Below are positions 17,233-25,054 of a stretch of 64,000 bases of DNA, one piece after another (position 1 is the stretch's first letter; each line of letters begins with the position of its first letter). The stretch comes from Fusobacterium varium. GTDB taxonomy: Bacteria; Fusobacteriota; Fusobacteriia; Fusobacteriales; Fusobacteriaceae. The notes beneath the pieces are model-generated. The model searched no databases and had not been told where the DNA came from. It was given only the letters and a program-made list of their open reading frames with translations. The stretch covers positions 1 through 64,000 of the forward strand of contig AP017970.1 in assembly GCA_002356455.1 (NCBI GenBank), in the 5' to 3' direction. A program made the position numbers and the translations under genes.

Positions 17233-18654
17233 ATGGAAATATTAATAGATGGAGAAGTTATTGAAATAATGCCAATAAAAAGTGGAGAGAATTTACTATT
17301 AGATAAACTTAAAACACTTGAAATTGACCTTGAACAACATTCTCCAAGACTAAAAAAGGTATTTTATGCTTTAAAGAAAAGTTGTTGTGTTGTGTCAATT
17401 AGAAGCACTTTATATTTTTTAAATCTTACTGAAGAAGAAAAAGGCTTTTTAAAAAATAATATAGAAAACTTAAAAAAATTTGATTTAATTTTAAAAATTA
17501 AAGATAGTTTTGTAGTTTCTTTTTCTGAATTTTATAATTATATTACTAGAAAAACTACTGGTTTTTATATAGATATTGGAGCATTTGATGGATTTGAGCT
17601 ATTTAAAGAAAAAGGAGAACAATTTATTACTAAAATGTATAATAAAATCTTCTTTGATAGTGATTACGATTTAAATTTAGGTCATTTAATACGTAAAAAA
17701 GGATCAAGTGGCACAACTGCTGTATCTAAAAAATTACAATTAAAAGATTTAACTAAGTTTAAAGATGGAATTAGAAAAATAGTAATAAAAAATTATTTAG
17801 AATATCTTGGGGAAACAAATTATTTTATAAAAGATATTTTAGAAGATTATATTTCAGATCCAATAAAAATTTCAGTTCCTATAGACTTTAAGCTTTTAGA
17901 AAATGCGAAGAATAAAAAACACTTATTAGAGTTAAAAACAAAAAAACAAGGGTTATTTAATAGGTTCAATAAAATATCATTAAATTTTTCATATACTATT
18001 TTGAAAATTTTAAAACATATTAATGAAAGAGAGCTAAACAAAGTTATTTTAAAAGAAATCTTAATAAATGGTTCAGAAAGAGAAAAAATCAAGCAATTCT
18101 TTTTAAAGTATTATAAAGAACACATAACAGATTTTAACCTTGATGATTATAGTTATGAAACTCAAATTGTATATGATTATATTGATATAACACGGCAGTT
18201 GAAAAGAAAATTTAATTTAGATATAACAACTATGAAAAAGTTATATAAAGAGCATGACAGGGTAGCAGAAATCCAAAGAGTGAAAGAATATAAGAAAATG
18301 GAGTTGAAAATAAAACCAAGCAATCCATTTTTACAATTAGAGTTACCGCCAGAATTTAAGATGTTAGAAACAAAAGAAGAATTTTTAAATGAAGGGAAAG
18401 AAAATAACAACTGTGTATTTTCATATATTCCAGCTGTAAATAAAGAAAGGTGCATTATATACACAACTTTATATAAAGGTAAGAAATATACAATAGAATT
18501 TGGAAAGAAAAAAACTAAATTTACTCTTGAACAAATAAGGGGGTATTCTAATTCATCAGCACCAAAAGAGCTTATTGAATATATAAAGAATTGTATAAAA
18601 GACCAAAGAATAGTTAAAAGGAGTAATTTAAAACATGAAGCTGTAGGGGCTTAG
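17233..18654 (+). CDS. PcfJ-like protein
   Basis: A 473-aa protein. Its last ~110 residues match the PcfJ-like domain found on conjugative elements: EGKENNNCVFSY, then CIIYTTLYKGKKYTIEF and LEQIRGYSNSSAPKEL. The remaining ~350 residues are a poorly conserved, Lys-rich helical region. PcfJ was named from the enterococcal pCF10 transfer region; its biochemical role is not established. AGAGGTG lies 7 nt upstream of the ATG. Confidence 0.75.
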   Translation: MEILIDGEVIEIMPIKSGENLLLDKLKTLEIDLEQHSPRLKKVFYALKKSCCVVSIRSTLYFLNLTEEEKGFLKNNIENLKKFDLILKIKDSFVVSFSEFYNYITRKTTGFYIDIGAFDGFELFKEKGEQFITKMYNKIFFDSDYDLNLGHLIRKKGSSGTTAVSKKLQLKDLTKFKDGIRKIVIKNYLEYLGETNYFIKDILEDYISDPIKISVPIDFKLLENAKNKKHLLELKTKKQGLFNRFNKISLNFSYTILKILKHINERELNKVILKEILINGSEREKIKQFFLKYYKEHITDFNLDDYSYETQIVYDYIDITRQLKRKFNLDITTMKKLYKEHDRVAEIQRVKEYKKMELKIKPSNPFLQLELPPEFKMLETKEEFLNEGKENNNCVFSYIPAVNKERCIIYTTLYKGKKYTIEFGKKKTKFTLEQIRGYSNSSAPKELIEYIKNCIKDQRIVKRSNLKHEAVGA

Positions 18655-18714
18655 ATGAAATTTTTAGTTAAGATCAAGAGTCTTTTATATAAAAAATTAA
18701 AAGGAGATTTTTAT

Positions 18715-19350
18715 ATGATTACTGATATTTTAAATTTTTATTTTTTTACAAGGGAATTTTTTACAAAAGCATTGTTTTTTTTCATACTTATATATGGGAT
18801 TGTAATATTGTTTAAAGCTTATATAGGTGGAGATACTAAAAAAAGTATTTCTTGGTTTCCATTGATAATTTTAATTGTTTTAGCCATAGGGTCTTTTGGA
18901 ATAAAACCAGTTTCAAATTTTGAAGATGGATATACTTATAAAGTTCTTAAAATTGAATATCCATCACCTGTATTTAGAATAGCAGGGGAAAGAGATATTT
19001 ACTATAGCTTAGAAAATGAACAACAAATTTTCAAAAATAAAGAAGATATTAAAAAATATCGGATTGATAACAACTCTAAACTAAGTGAGGAAGAAATTAA
19101 AAGATTATTAAAAGAATTAGAAAGTTTAAATTTTGAAAAAGAAAATATAGACAATTTTTTAAATGAGGTTTTGAAGTCTGAAATTAAAACTCAAATAAAT
19201 ATATATGTTGAAAATTTAACAAATAATGAAATTCAAGAAGTTAAAAAAGAAATAAAATCATTTAACTATGATGAAGAGAATATAGATGAGTTAGTTCTAA
19301 TTCTAAAGTTATACAAAGAAAAGGTAAGAGATAAACTTAATAAGGCTTAG
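18715..19350 (+). CDS. Hypothetical membrane protein
   Basis: A 211-aa protein with two membrane helices (residues ~15-33 and ~48-62, SWFPLIILIVLAIGSFGI) and a soluble, Glu/Lys-rich tail of about 140 residues. The ATG at 18715 is chosen because AAAAGGAG stands 9 nt before it; an in-frame ATG at 18655 lacks a ribosome site. The tail contains two similar segments (EEIKRLLKELESLNFEKENID and IQEVKKEIKSFNYDEENID), suggesting an internal duplication. The family is unknown. Confidence 0.6.
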   Translation: MITDILNFYFFTREFFTKALFFFILIYGIVILFKAYIGGDTKKSISWFPLIILIVLAIGSFGIKPVSNFEDGYTYKVLKIEYPSPVFRIAGERDIYYSLENEQQIFKNKEDIKKYRIDNNSKLSEEEIKRLLKELESLNFEKENIDNFLNEVLKSEIKTQINIYVENLTNNEIQEVKKEIKSFNYDEENIDELVLILKLYKEKVRDKLNKA

Positions 19351-19402
19351 TAGCTTTTTAAAGCTAAGATAATTTAAATTTAATGAAAGATAGGAGGTTA
19401 AA

Positions 19403-19936
19403 TTGAAAGTACCTAAATTTATGAATTATTTGTTAAAAAATAATTTTAAAGAAAAAAAAGTTCTATTAAACCTTGAAGAATACAGAAATTTTACATATGA
19501 AAAAAATATTGTTTTAGATGAAGATTGTATTATCCACATTGACAACAGGCATTATCAACATATAGTAAATTACTCAACAGGTGGAAAAGAAAAAGAATTA
19601 CGTTCAAGTCAATTTAATACTTGGAGTTCAACTTATATTCTTGAAGATAGAACAGCAAATTTTATGGAAATGACGAAATGTTTTCTAAAACTTCAAGATG
19701 TTTCATATATTGAGATAACTATGGAGAAAAATATAAAAGATATTAATAAACTTCAAAAAGAAAATTTTCCAAGAGAAATAAAATTTTTAGATGAAAATAA
19801 AAAAATTGTTTTAAAGCAAGAATTTAACGAGTTTGGCTTTATGATAAGAGTTATAGATGAATTTCAAAATACTATTTATGAAGATAAAGAAGTATTAGAG
19901 GTAGAAAACTTTATTTTATCAAAAGTCAATGAATAA
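19403..19936 (+). CDS. Hypothetical protein in the transfer region
   Basis: A 177-aa soluble protein beginning at TTG, with a strong AGGAGG 5 nt upstream. It has no signal or membrane segment and its residues alternate as in beta-rich folds (ENIVLDEDCIIHIDNRHY, KIVLKQEFNEFGFMIRV). No family is recognised. It is spaced 9 nt from the next small membrane protein, implying one transcript. Confidence 0.55.
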   Translation: MKVPKFMNYLLKNNFKEKKVLLNLEEYRNFTYEKNIVLDEDCIIHIDNRHYQHIVNYSTGGKEKELRSSQFNTWSSTYILEDRTANFMEMTKCFLKLQDVSYIEITMEKNIKDINKLQKENFPREIKFLDENKKIVLKQEFNEFGFMIRVIDEFQNTIYEDKEVLEVENFILSKVNE

Positions 19937-19945
19937 GGAGGAATT

Positions 19946-20257
19946 ATGGAACAAATATTAGAATGGATAAAATCAAACAATGCTTATCTAATCTTTGGTG
20001 TTTTAGTAATATTTGGAATAATGTTTAAGAGAAAAAATGATAAATATTTAATTTTGGATCATAAATTTACTTTATTAGCTTCAAGTATGGATAAAGAAGA
20101 ATTAAAGATGTTTAAATCTGATTTGAAAAATTTATTAACAAAACAAGAAAAAAAGATTTTGATTGATATGGTTTATGAACTAAAGGAGAAAACAAGGCAA
20201 GAAAAATTAAAAAAAGAACAAGAAAAAGTTAAAGAAATAGCTGAAAAATATCAATAA
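19946..20257 (+). CDS. Small membrane-anchored charged protein
   Basis: A 103-aa protein with one membrane helix (residues ~13-27, AYLIFGVLVIFGIMF) and a Lys/Glu-rich helical cytoplasmic domain. AAGGAGGAATT precedes the ATG. It sits between a hypothetical gene and topoisomerase III, each within 12 nt, so all three are probably co-transcribed. No family is recognised. Confidence 0.6.
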   Translation: MEQILEWIKSNNAYLIFGVLVIFGIMFKRKNDKYLILDHKFTLLASSMDKEELKMFKSDLKNLLTKQEKKILIDMVYELKEKTRQEKLKKEQEKVKEIAEKYQ

Positions 20258-20268
20258 AGGGGGAAAAG

Positions 20269-22368
20269 ATGGAAAAAATCTTAATTATAGCAGAAAAACC
20301 AAGTTTAGCAAAAACAATAGCAGGAGCTTTAAAAGCATATACCAGACAAGATGGATATTATGAGAATGATAAATATATTGTATCTTTTGCTTTCGGACAT
20401 CTATTTGAACTGTATGATGTAGAAAAATATCTAGGAGTAGAAAAATTACCATGGAAAGATACCAAACTACCATTTATACCAGAAGAATTTAAGTTTAATT
20501 TAAAAAATGATGATGGAGTAAAAAAACAGTTTGGAATATTAAAAAATTTAGTTGAAAAAGAAGAGATAAAGGAAATAGTCAACTGTGGCGACGCCGACAG
20601 GGAAGGTCAGCTAATAATTGATTTAATAATAGCAAATATAGGAACTAATAAGCCTGTAAAAAGATTATGGTTACCAGAACAAACAGAGGAAACAATAAGG
20701 AAACAGATGAACAGCTTAGAAGATAACAGCAAATATAAAAATTTATATGATGAAGGAATAGCCAGAACCTATCTTGACTGGTTATTAGGAATAAATATAA
20801 CAAGATATATGACTGTAAAATCAGGAACACTTCTAAGAGCAGGGAGAGTTTTAATACCAGTAGTGAAGTTTATATATGATAGGGATATGGCAATCAGGAA
20901 TTTTAAGGTAGAAAATTACTACCAGGTAGAAAGTCCTTTAAAGATAGAAGATATTGACTTAATTCTTTCTATAAAAGACAAAAAATTCAATGAAAATGAA
21001 GAGGAAGCAGCGAAAAAGTTTGCTGCTAATCTGAATAAAAATAAAGCTATAGTAACAAGCGTAGAAAATAAAGAAGTAAAAAAATATCCAGGTAAATTAT
21101 TTTCTTTATCAAAGCTACAGAGCTTTTTATCAAAAAACAATAAAATGAGTTTTTCTACATCAGAGAAAATCATTCAGGAACTTTACCAGAAAGGATATAT
21201 CACATATCCAAGAACTAATACAGAATACCTAGCAGAGAACGAAAAAGACAAGGTAAAAGAAATAATTGGGAAGCTTCCTGAAGAACTTGACCTTGATTTT
21301 AAAGATACTAAAAAAATATTTGATAGTTCTAAGGTAGAAAGTCATAGTGCAATTACCATAACTACTAAAATACCAAAAGAAGAGGATATAACAGATGAAA
21401 AAGAAAAAATTGTATACAAAGCTGTATTTAATAGATTTGTGAGCAATTTTCTAAAAGAAGAAACAATTATAAGTCAAGTTATTGCAACAATCAAGGTAGG
21501 AGATGAAACATTTGAGTTCAAAGGGGAAACAGTAAAACAAGAAGGTTTTCTAAAATATGAACCACAAAAGATAGAAAATAATCTACCAAAGTTTAAAGAA
21601 GGAGATAGCTACAAGGTAGATTTTAAACCAATAAAGAAGAAAACAAGTCCTCCTAAAGCTGTTACAGAAGAGGAACTAGCTAACTACCTAAAAAATCCAT
21701 TTAGAACAGAAAAAACAACAGAAGATGAAGAGTATAAGGCAATTTTTGAAGGAGTAGAGATAGGAACAGAAGCCACAAGAACTGGAATAATAGAAAATGC
21801 AAAGCATAATAACTATATCTCACAAAAAGGCTCTAATTTCTCTTTAGAACCATTAGGGGAAAAGTTGATAGAAATACTTGATAAGTTGAACATAAACCTC
21901 TACAAAGACAAAACTGTAGAGTTTAGTAAGATTTTAAAGAAAGTCTACAGAGGGGAAACAGGGATAGATGAATTAATAGAGATAACCAAAAAAGAATTGG
22001 AAGAAATAATAAAAACAGATATAGAGATAGAAAAGATAAATAGAGAAGATTTAAAAGAGGACTTAGGAGAATGCCCTATGTGTAAAACAGGGAAAATTTA
22101 TGAAAATAAGACAAAAGAGGGAAATAAAACATTCTACAGTTGCTCAAATAAAGACTGCAAGTTTTTTATGTGGGAAGACACAAAATATTATCAAAGTCCT
22201 ATAAAAGTAACTAAAGCAAAGCTAAAATCATTGTTAGCTGGTAAAAAAGTAGCTTTTAAACTTATAAGTAAAGCAGGTAAAGAATATGAGATGTATTTGA
22301 AATTACAAGTAGATGGAAAATTTGTAAATTTCAAAGATGATGGATTTGTTAATAAAAAGAAAAAATAA
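20269..22368 (+). CDS. topB: DNA topoisomerase III (type IA)
   Basis: A 699-aa type IA topoisomerase that relaxes or decatenates DNA through a 5'-phosphotyrosine intermediate. The TOPRIM domain begins ILIIAEKPSLAKTIAGA and continues with NCGDADREGQLI (acidic metal ligands). The catalytic tyrosine is Tyr313 in GYITYPRTNTEYL. A C-terminal zinc-finger-like CPMCKTG/CSNKDCKFFMW lies near residues 605-640. Plasmid topB genes accompany P-type transfer systems (traE of RP4 is the precedent) and may help replication or transfer intermediates. Confidence 0.95.
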   Translation: MEKILIIAEKPSLAKTIAGALKAYTRQDGYYENDKYIVSFAFGHLFELYDVEKYLGVEKLPWKDTKLPFIPEEFKFNLKNDDGVKKQFGILKNLVEKEEIKEIVNCGDADREGQLIIDLIIANIGTNKPVKRLWLPEQTEETIRKQMNSLEDNSKYKNLYDEGIARTYLDWLLGINITRYMTVKSGTLLRAGRVLIPVVKFIYDRDMAIRNFKVENYYQVESPLKIEDIDLILSIKDKKFNENEEEAAKKFAANLNKNKAIVTSVENKEVKKYPGKLFSLSKLQSFLSKNNKMSFSTSEKIIQELYQKGYITYPRTNTEYLAENEKDKVKEIIGKLPEELDLDFKDTKKIFDSSKVESHSAITITTKIPKEEDITDEKEKIVYKAVFNRFVSNFLKEETIISQVIATIKVGDETFEFKGETVKQEGFLKYEPQKIENNLPKFKEGDSYKVDFKPIKKKTSPPKAVTEEELANYLKNPFRTEKTTEDEEYKAIFEGVEIGTEATRTGIIENAKHNNYISQKGSNFSLEPLGEKLIEILDKLNINLYKDKTVEFSKILKKVYRGETGIDELIEITKKELEEIIKTDIEIEKINREDLKEDLGECPMCKTGKIYENKTKEGNKTFYSCSNKDCKFFMWEDTKYYQSPIKVTKAKLKSLLAGKKVAFKLISKAGKEYEMYLKLQVDGKFVNFKDDGFVNKKKK

Positions 22369-22370
22369 AG

Positions 22371-22402
22371 GAGATATTCCTATAAGTATATCTTCTTTTA
22401 TT
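22371..22402 (+). terminator. Weak hairpin after topB
   Basis: A short stem AGATAT/ATATCT followed by CTTCTTTTATT lies directly after the topB stop. It could attenuate transcription into the next gene; the stem is A-T rich and weak. Confidence 0.35.
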
Positions 22403-22462
22403 AGAAAACTAGAAATAAATGAGAAGTATTATGAGCATTATTTATTAATTTAAGGGGGAAAT

Positions 22463-23854
22463 ATGGAAAAAGAAACTGAAAAAAATATTTATTATGACTA
22501 CCATAAAAATGGAAAAGTTGAAAGAACTATAGAAAGATTAGAAGATGGAGGACTTATTACAAGGGAGTATTCAGAACGTGGAAAACTTATATCAACGAGA
22601 GAAGAAAAAGAAAACAGTATCATAAATAAAGAATATTACAGATCAGGAATATTAAAGAGTGAGGAAAGCTACTCTCGAGTGGAAGAAAATGGAGAACATC
22701 ATGTATATGGAAATATAAAAGATTATTATAGTAATGGAAATTTAGAAAGTGAGATAACAACTGTAGATTCCCTTTATCATGGAGAATATAAAAAATATCA
22801 CCCAAGTGGTGTTTTAGAACATGAAAGAACTTATGAAAATGGAAAGGGATTAAATAATTTTAAATTCTATAAAGAAAATGGAAAACTAGAATATGACCAT
22901 GAAAAATCTGAAAATAGCTTTATTAATAAACTACATTCCTTTATTTTTAAAAGAAATAAAGAAAAAGAAAATTTGGAAGAAAAAGAGACTTATATTTGGC
23001 GTTCTTATACAGATGGAGCAAGTCCACAGGACTTAGTTTACAAGGAAATAGAAGATAGAAAGAATGAAATTATTTATAAAGGCTTGGAAAAAGAAGAAGC
23101 TGGATTAGAAAATGACAAAGTAATATCACATGAAAAAAACAAAGAAAATAAGGAACTAGACAACGTTTATAAAGAATATTATGACAATGGAAGTTTAAAA
23201 CTAGAATATGAAAATAGAATATCTAAAGAATACTATCAAGATGGAAAACTTAAAAGTAGCAAGGAATATGATGAAAATTTAGAAGCAGATGGAACTTGGA
23301 AGTTTTATGAAAAAGATGGGTCTGTAAATAGAATGGAGGTATATGCAGGAGGCGAATTATTAGAAATAAGTCAAAAAGAATATGGGACAACAGAAATAGG
23401 GTATGTGCATTATGTCTATAATGGATATAATGAGGTACAAAGAAAGGAATACGCTCCTAATGAAGATGAATATATAAAGATTTATTATGAAGATGGAGGA
23501 GCAAAAGACATATATCATGAAAGAGATGGAATGACTTTCTATACAAGACGAAATGAAAATGATGAAATAGTGGCAAAAGGGACATTTGATGAGGAAATGA
23601 GAAAAGTAGGGGACTGGGTAACATTAGATAAAACTAATACTCCAACAAATATAAAAACCTATGATGAAGATATTCTGATAAAAGAGGTAAATTATAAAAA
23701 TGGAATACTAAATGGACCAATGAGAGAATATGACAAGGGAACAGGAGAGTTAATATCAGAAAAGGTATTTAAAGGTGGTGCAGAGGAAAAACTAATGGAA
23801 ACATTAAGAGCAGCACAGCCAACACAAGAAAAATCACAAGGAATAGAAAGATAG
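22463..23854 (+). CDS. YwqK/MORN-like repeat protein
   Basis: A 463-aa cytoplasmic protein without signal sequence, built of imperfect ~22-residue repeats of the pattern YYxNGKLxxExxYxxGxxxG (for example YYSNGNLESEITTVDSLYHG and KYHPSGVLEHERTYENGKG). Such repeats form beta-hairpin rods and are often annotated as 'toxin-antitoxin system YwqK family antitoxin' or MORN variants. Residues ~160-230 are a charged break between two repeat blocks. Its presence in the transfer operon is unexplained. AAGGGGGA lies upstream. Confidence 0.7.
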   Translation: MEKETEKNIYYDYHKNGKVERTIERLEDGGLITREYSERGKLISTREEKENSIINKEYYRSGILKSEESYSRVEENGEHHVYGNIKDYYSNGNLESEITTVDSLYHGEYKKYHPSGVLEHERTYENGKGLNNFKFYKENGKLEYDHEKSENSFINKLHSFIFKRNKEKENLEEKETYIWRSYTDGASPQDLVYKEIEDRKNEIIYKGLEKEEAGLENDKVISHEKNKENKELDNVYKEYYDNGSLKLEYENRISKEYYQDGKLKSSKEYDENLEADGTWKFYEKDGSVNRMEVYAGGELLEISQKEYGTTEIGYVHYVYNGYNEVQRKEYAPNEDEYIKIYYEDGGAKDIYHERDGMTFYTRRNENDEIVAKGTFDEEMRKVGDWVTLDKTNTPTNIKTYDEDILIKEVNYKNGILNGPMREYDKGTGELISEKVFKGGAEEKLMETLRAAQPTQEKSQGIER

Positions 23855-23891
23855 ATTCATTAAGAGAATTAAATGTAAAGGAGGTCTAATT

Positions 23892-23999
23892 ATGCGTTTT
23901 ATTACAATGTTTTTCATATTTATAGTAGTTTTAGCAGTAATAGATACAGTAAGAAGAATAAAGATAGCACAAATAAAGAGGGGGAGAAAGAAAAAATAA
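23892..23999 (+). CDS. Tiny basic membrane peptide
   Basis: A 35-aa ORF with an excellent ribosome site (AAAGGAGGTC, 7 nt before the ATG). It has one hydrophobic helix (ITMFFIFIVVLAVIDTV) and a strongly basic tail (RRIKIAQIKRGRKKK). It ends where the convergent toxin-like module A terminates. The function is unknown; it might be a transfer-operon membrane peptide. Confidence 0.5.
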   Translation: MRFITMFFIFIVVLAVIDTVRRIKIAQIKRGRKKK

Positions 24000-24007
24000 A
24001 TAAAAAA

Positions 24008-24022
24008 AGCCCCAAAGGGGCT
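24008..24022 (-). terminator. Terminator of module A toxin-like gene
   Basis: A six-base-pair GC-rich stem AGCCCC/GGGGCT with loop AAA. On the minus strand it is followed by a run of T. It ends the minus-strand transcript a few bases past the stop of the 29-aa ORF and lies against the end of the plus-strand small gene. Confidence 0.85.
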
Positions 24023-24029
24023 GAGGTTA

Positions 24030-24119
24030 CTATTTGTTCTTATACCACCACCAACCAATAATGAAGAAAGCAATTGCAATTCCTCCATGAATTGAAAGTG
24101 TGTTGACATAAATGTACAT
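24030..24119 (-). CDS. Candidate type I toxin peptide, module A
   Basis: A 29-aa hydrophobic peptide starting MYIYVNTLSIHGGIAIA, with a membrane core AIAFFIIG and an aromatic-basic end WWWYKNK. GGAGGT stands 6 nt before the ATG. The peptide of module B is identical at 25 of 29 positions, and synonymous-looking differences between the two genes suggest that the protein is conserved. Its size, single helix, own terminator and adjoining antisense-like RNA match type I toxins. It is not recognisably Hok, Fst/Ldr, TisB or Ibs. Toxicity is inferred. Confidence 0.7.
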   Translation of the reverse strand: MYIYVNTLSIHGGIAIAFFIIGWWWYKNK

Positions 24120-24130
24120 AATAGTACCTC

Positions 24131-24225
24131 CTGATAATTGTGATTTCTACCTTGCTTAAGGGCAGAATAAAAGCCCCCAGATATTGAGGGCTGATATTCT
24201 AAGCTTAATTAATCACAATTATCAG
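24131..24225 (-). repeat. Inverted repeat linking small RNA and toxin leader, module A
   Basis: CTGATAATTGTGATT (24131-24145) and its exact 15-nt complement at 24211-24225 bracket the small-RNA terminator. On the minus-strand transcript the right copy lies near the small-RNA 5' end and the left copy abuts the toxin-like ORF's GGAGGT. Pairing, in cis or in trans, would place a duplex against the ribosome-binding site. Confidence 0.75.
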
Positions 24226-24243
24226 TGCCCCTAAGGGTCTTGT
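24165..24243 (-). ncRNA. Candidate antitoxin small RNA, module A
   Basis: Predicted transcript of about 79 nt. It starts a few bases after TATAAT (24250-24255) and ends at a 7-bp hairpin (24172-24178/24186-24192, one G-U) followed on the minus strand by TTTTATT. It carries the 15 nt complementary to the toxin-like mRNA. Its 5' end contains CCCTTAGGGG, also found in module B. Read-through would give a longer toxin mRNA with its ribosome site next to a duplex; a separate toxin promoter is not obvious. Confidence 0.6.
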
Positions 24244-24249
24244 AACTTA

Positions 24250-24277
24250 ATTATATCATAAATCTTCAAAAAGTCAA
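24250..24277 (-). promoter_or_regulatory. Promoter of module A
   Basis: Minus-strand TTGACT (24272-24277), a 16-bp spacer and TATAAT (24250-24255). The spacer and flanks (TTTTTG-A-TTTATG) resemble those of module B, showing common descent of the promoter as well as of the peptide. Confidence 0.8.
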
Positions 24278-24307
24278 TTTTTTAAAAAGTTTAAGGAGGA
24301 AAGAAAT

Positions 24308-25051
24308 ATGAAAAGAAAAATTTGTTTAATTGGATTATTTATAGTTCTATCTATTAGTTCATTTGCATTGTTTGGTGGGGGAAGTAAAGGACCAATGGGT
24401 AAGATATTAGCAATAATAGAAAGAATGGAAACAAATCAAATAGCCATGAAACTAGACCAGCTAAAACAACTGGAAGCTGATTTAAGAAACATGGCTAACC
24501 TAGGAACTGAATTAACGACAGGGCAACTTCAACAGCTTCAAAATGGTTTAAAATTTGTTATGGATACTCAATATGCAATTCAAAGCCAGATAAATGATTA
24601 TAAGAACTTTCAGAACCAATTCAAGAATGTCTATAACGACTTTGTGGACTTTAAAAATCTATCTCCAGAAGATTATATATCTCATGCTAATAGATTATTA
24701 AATAACACTAAGGGAATAATGGAAGATGGAATGAGAATGGTAGGACTTGCAAATCCTGAAAAGATAGGAAATGATGCACAAAGAGTAAGACAGATCATGA
24801 CTGCTGCAAATAGTGCAGAAGGACAACAACAAGTCCTACAAGCTACAGCAGCAATGGCAGGACATCAAATAGAGGTATTATCAGAACTAAAGGTTTTAAT
24901 GGCTCATTCATTGAAAGTACAAAGTGCAGCAATAATGGAAGAAGTACAAAAAGAAGCACTGGAAACAGAAAGAGTAAAAGCCTTAGCAAATCCAAATAAT
25001 AAAATAAAACAGTTTAATAAAACAATAGGTCATGAAATAGGAACGTGGTAA
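24308..25051 (+). CDS. trbJ: VirB5/TrbJ-like transfer protein
   Basis: A 247-aa secreted, mostly helical protein with a signal peptide ending near SISSFA. The body is Gln/Leu-rich (QIAMKLDQLKQLEADLRNMA), and the C-terminal part has the TrbJ pattern of Ala/Gln-rich helix (QQQVLQATAAMAGHQIEVL). TrbJ/VirB5 is a minor pilus-tip component involved in contact with the recipient. It is separated from the rest of the Trb genes but followed directly by trbL, as in P-type systems. Confidence 0.85.
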   Translation: MKRKICLIGLFIVLSISSFALFGGGSKGPMGKILAIIERMETNQIAMKLDQLKQLEADLRNMANLGTELTTGQLQQLQNGLKFVMDTQYAIQSQINDYKNFQNQFKNVYNDFVDFKNLSPEDYISHANRLLNNTKGIMEDGMRMVGLANPEKIGNDAQRVRQIMTAANSAEGQQQVLQATAAMAGHQIEVLSELKVLMAHSLKVQSAAIMEEVQKEALETERVKALANPNNKIKQFNKTIGHEIGTW

Positions 25052-25054
25052 TAA

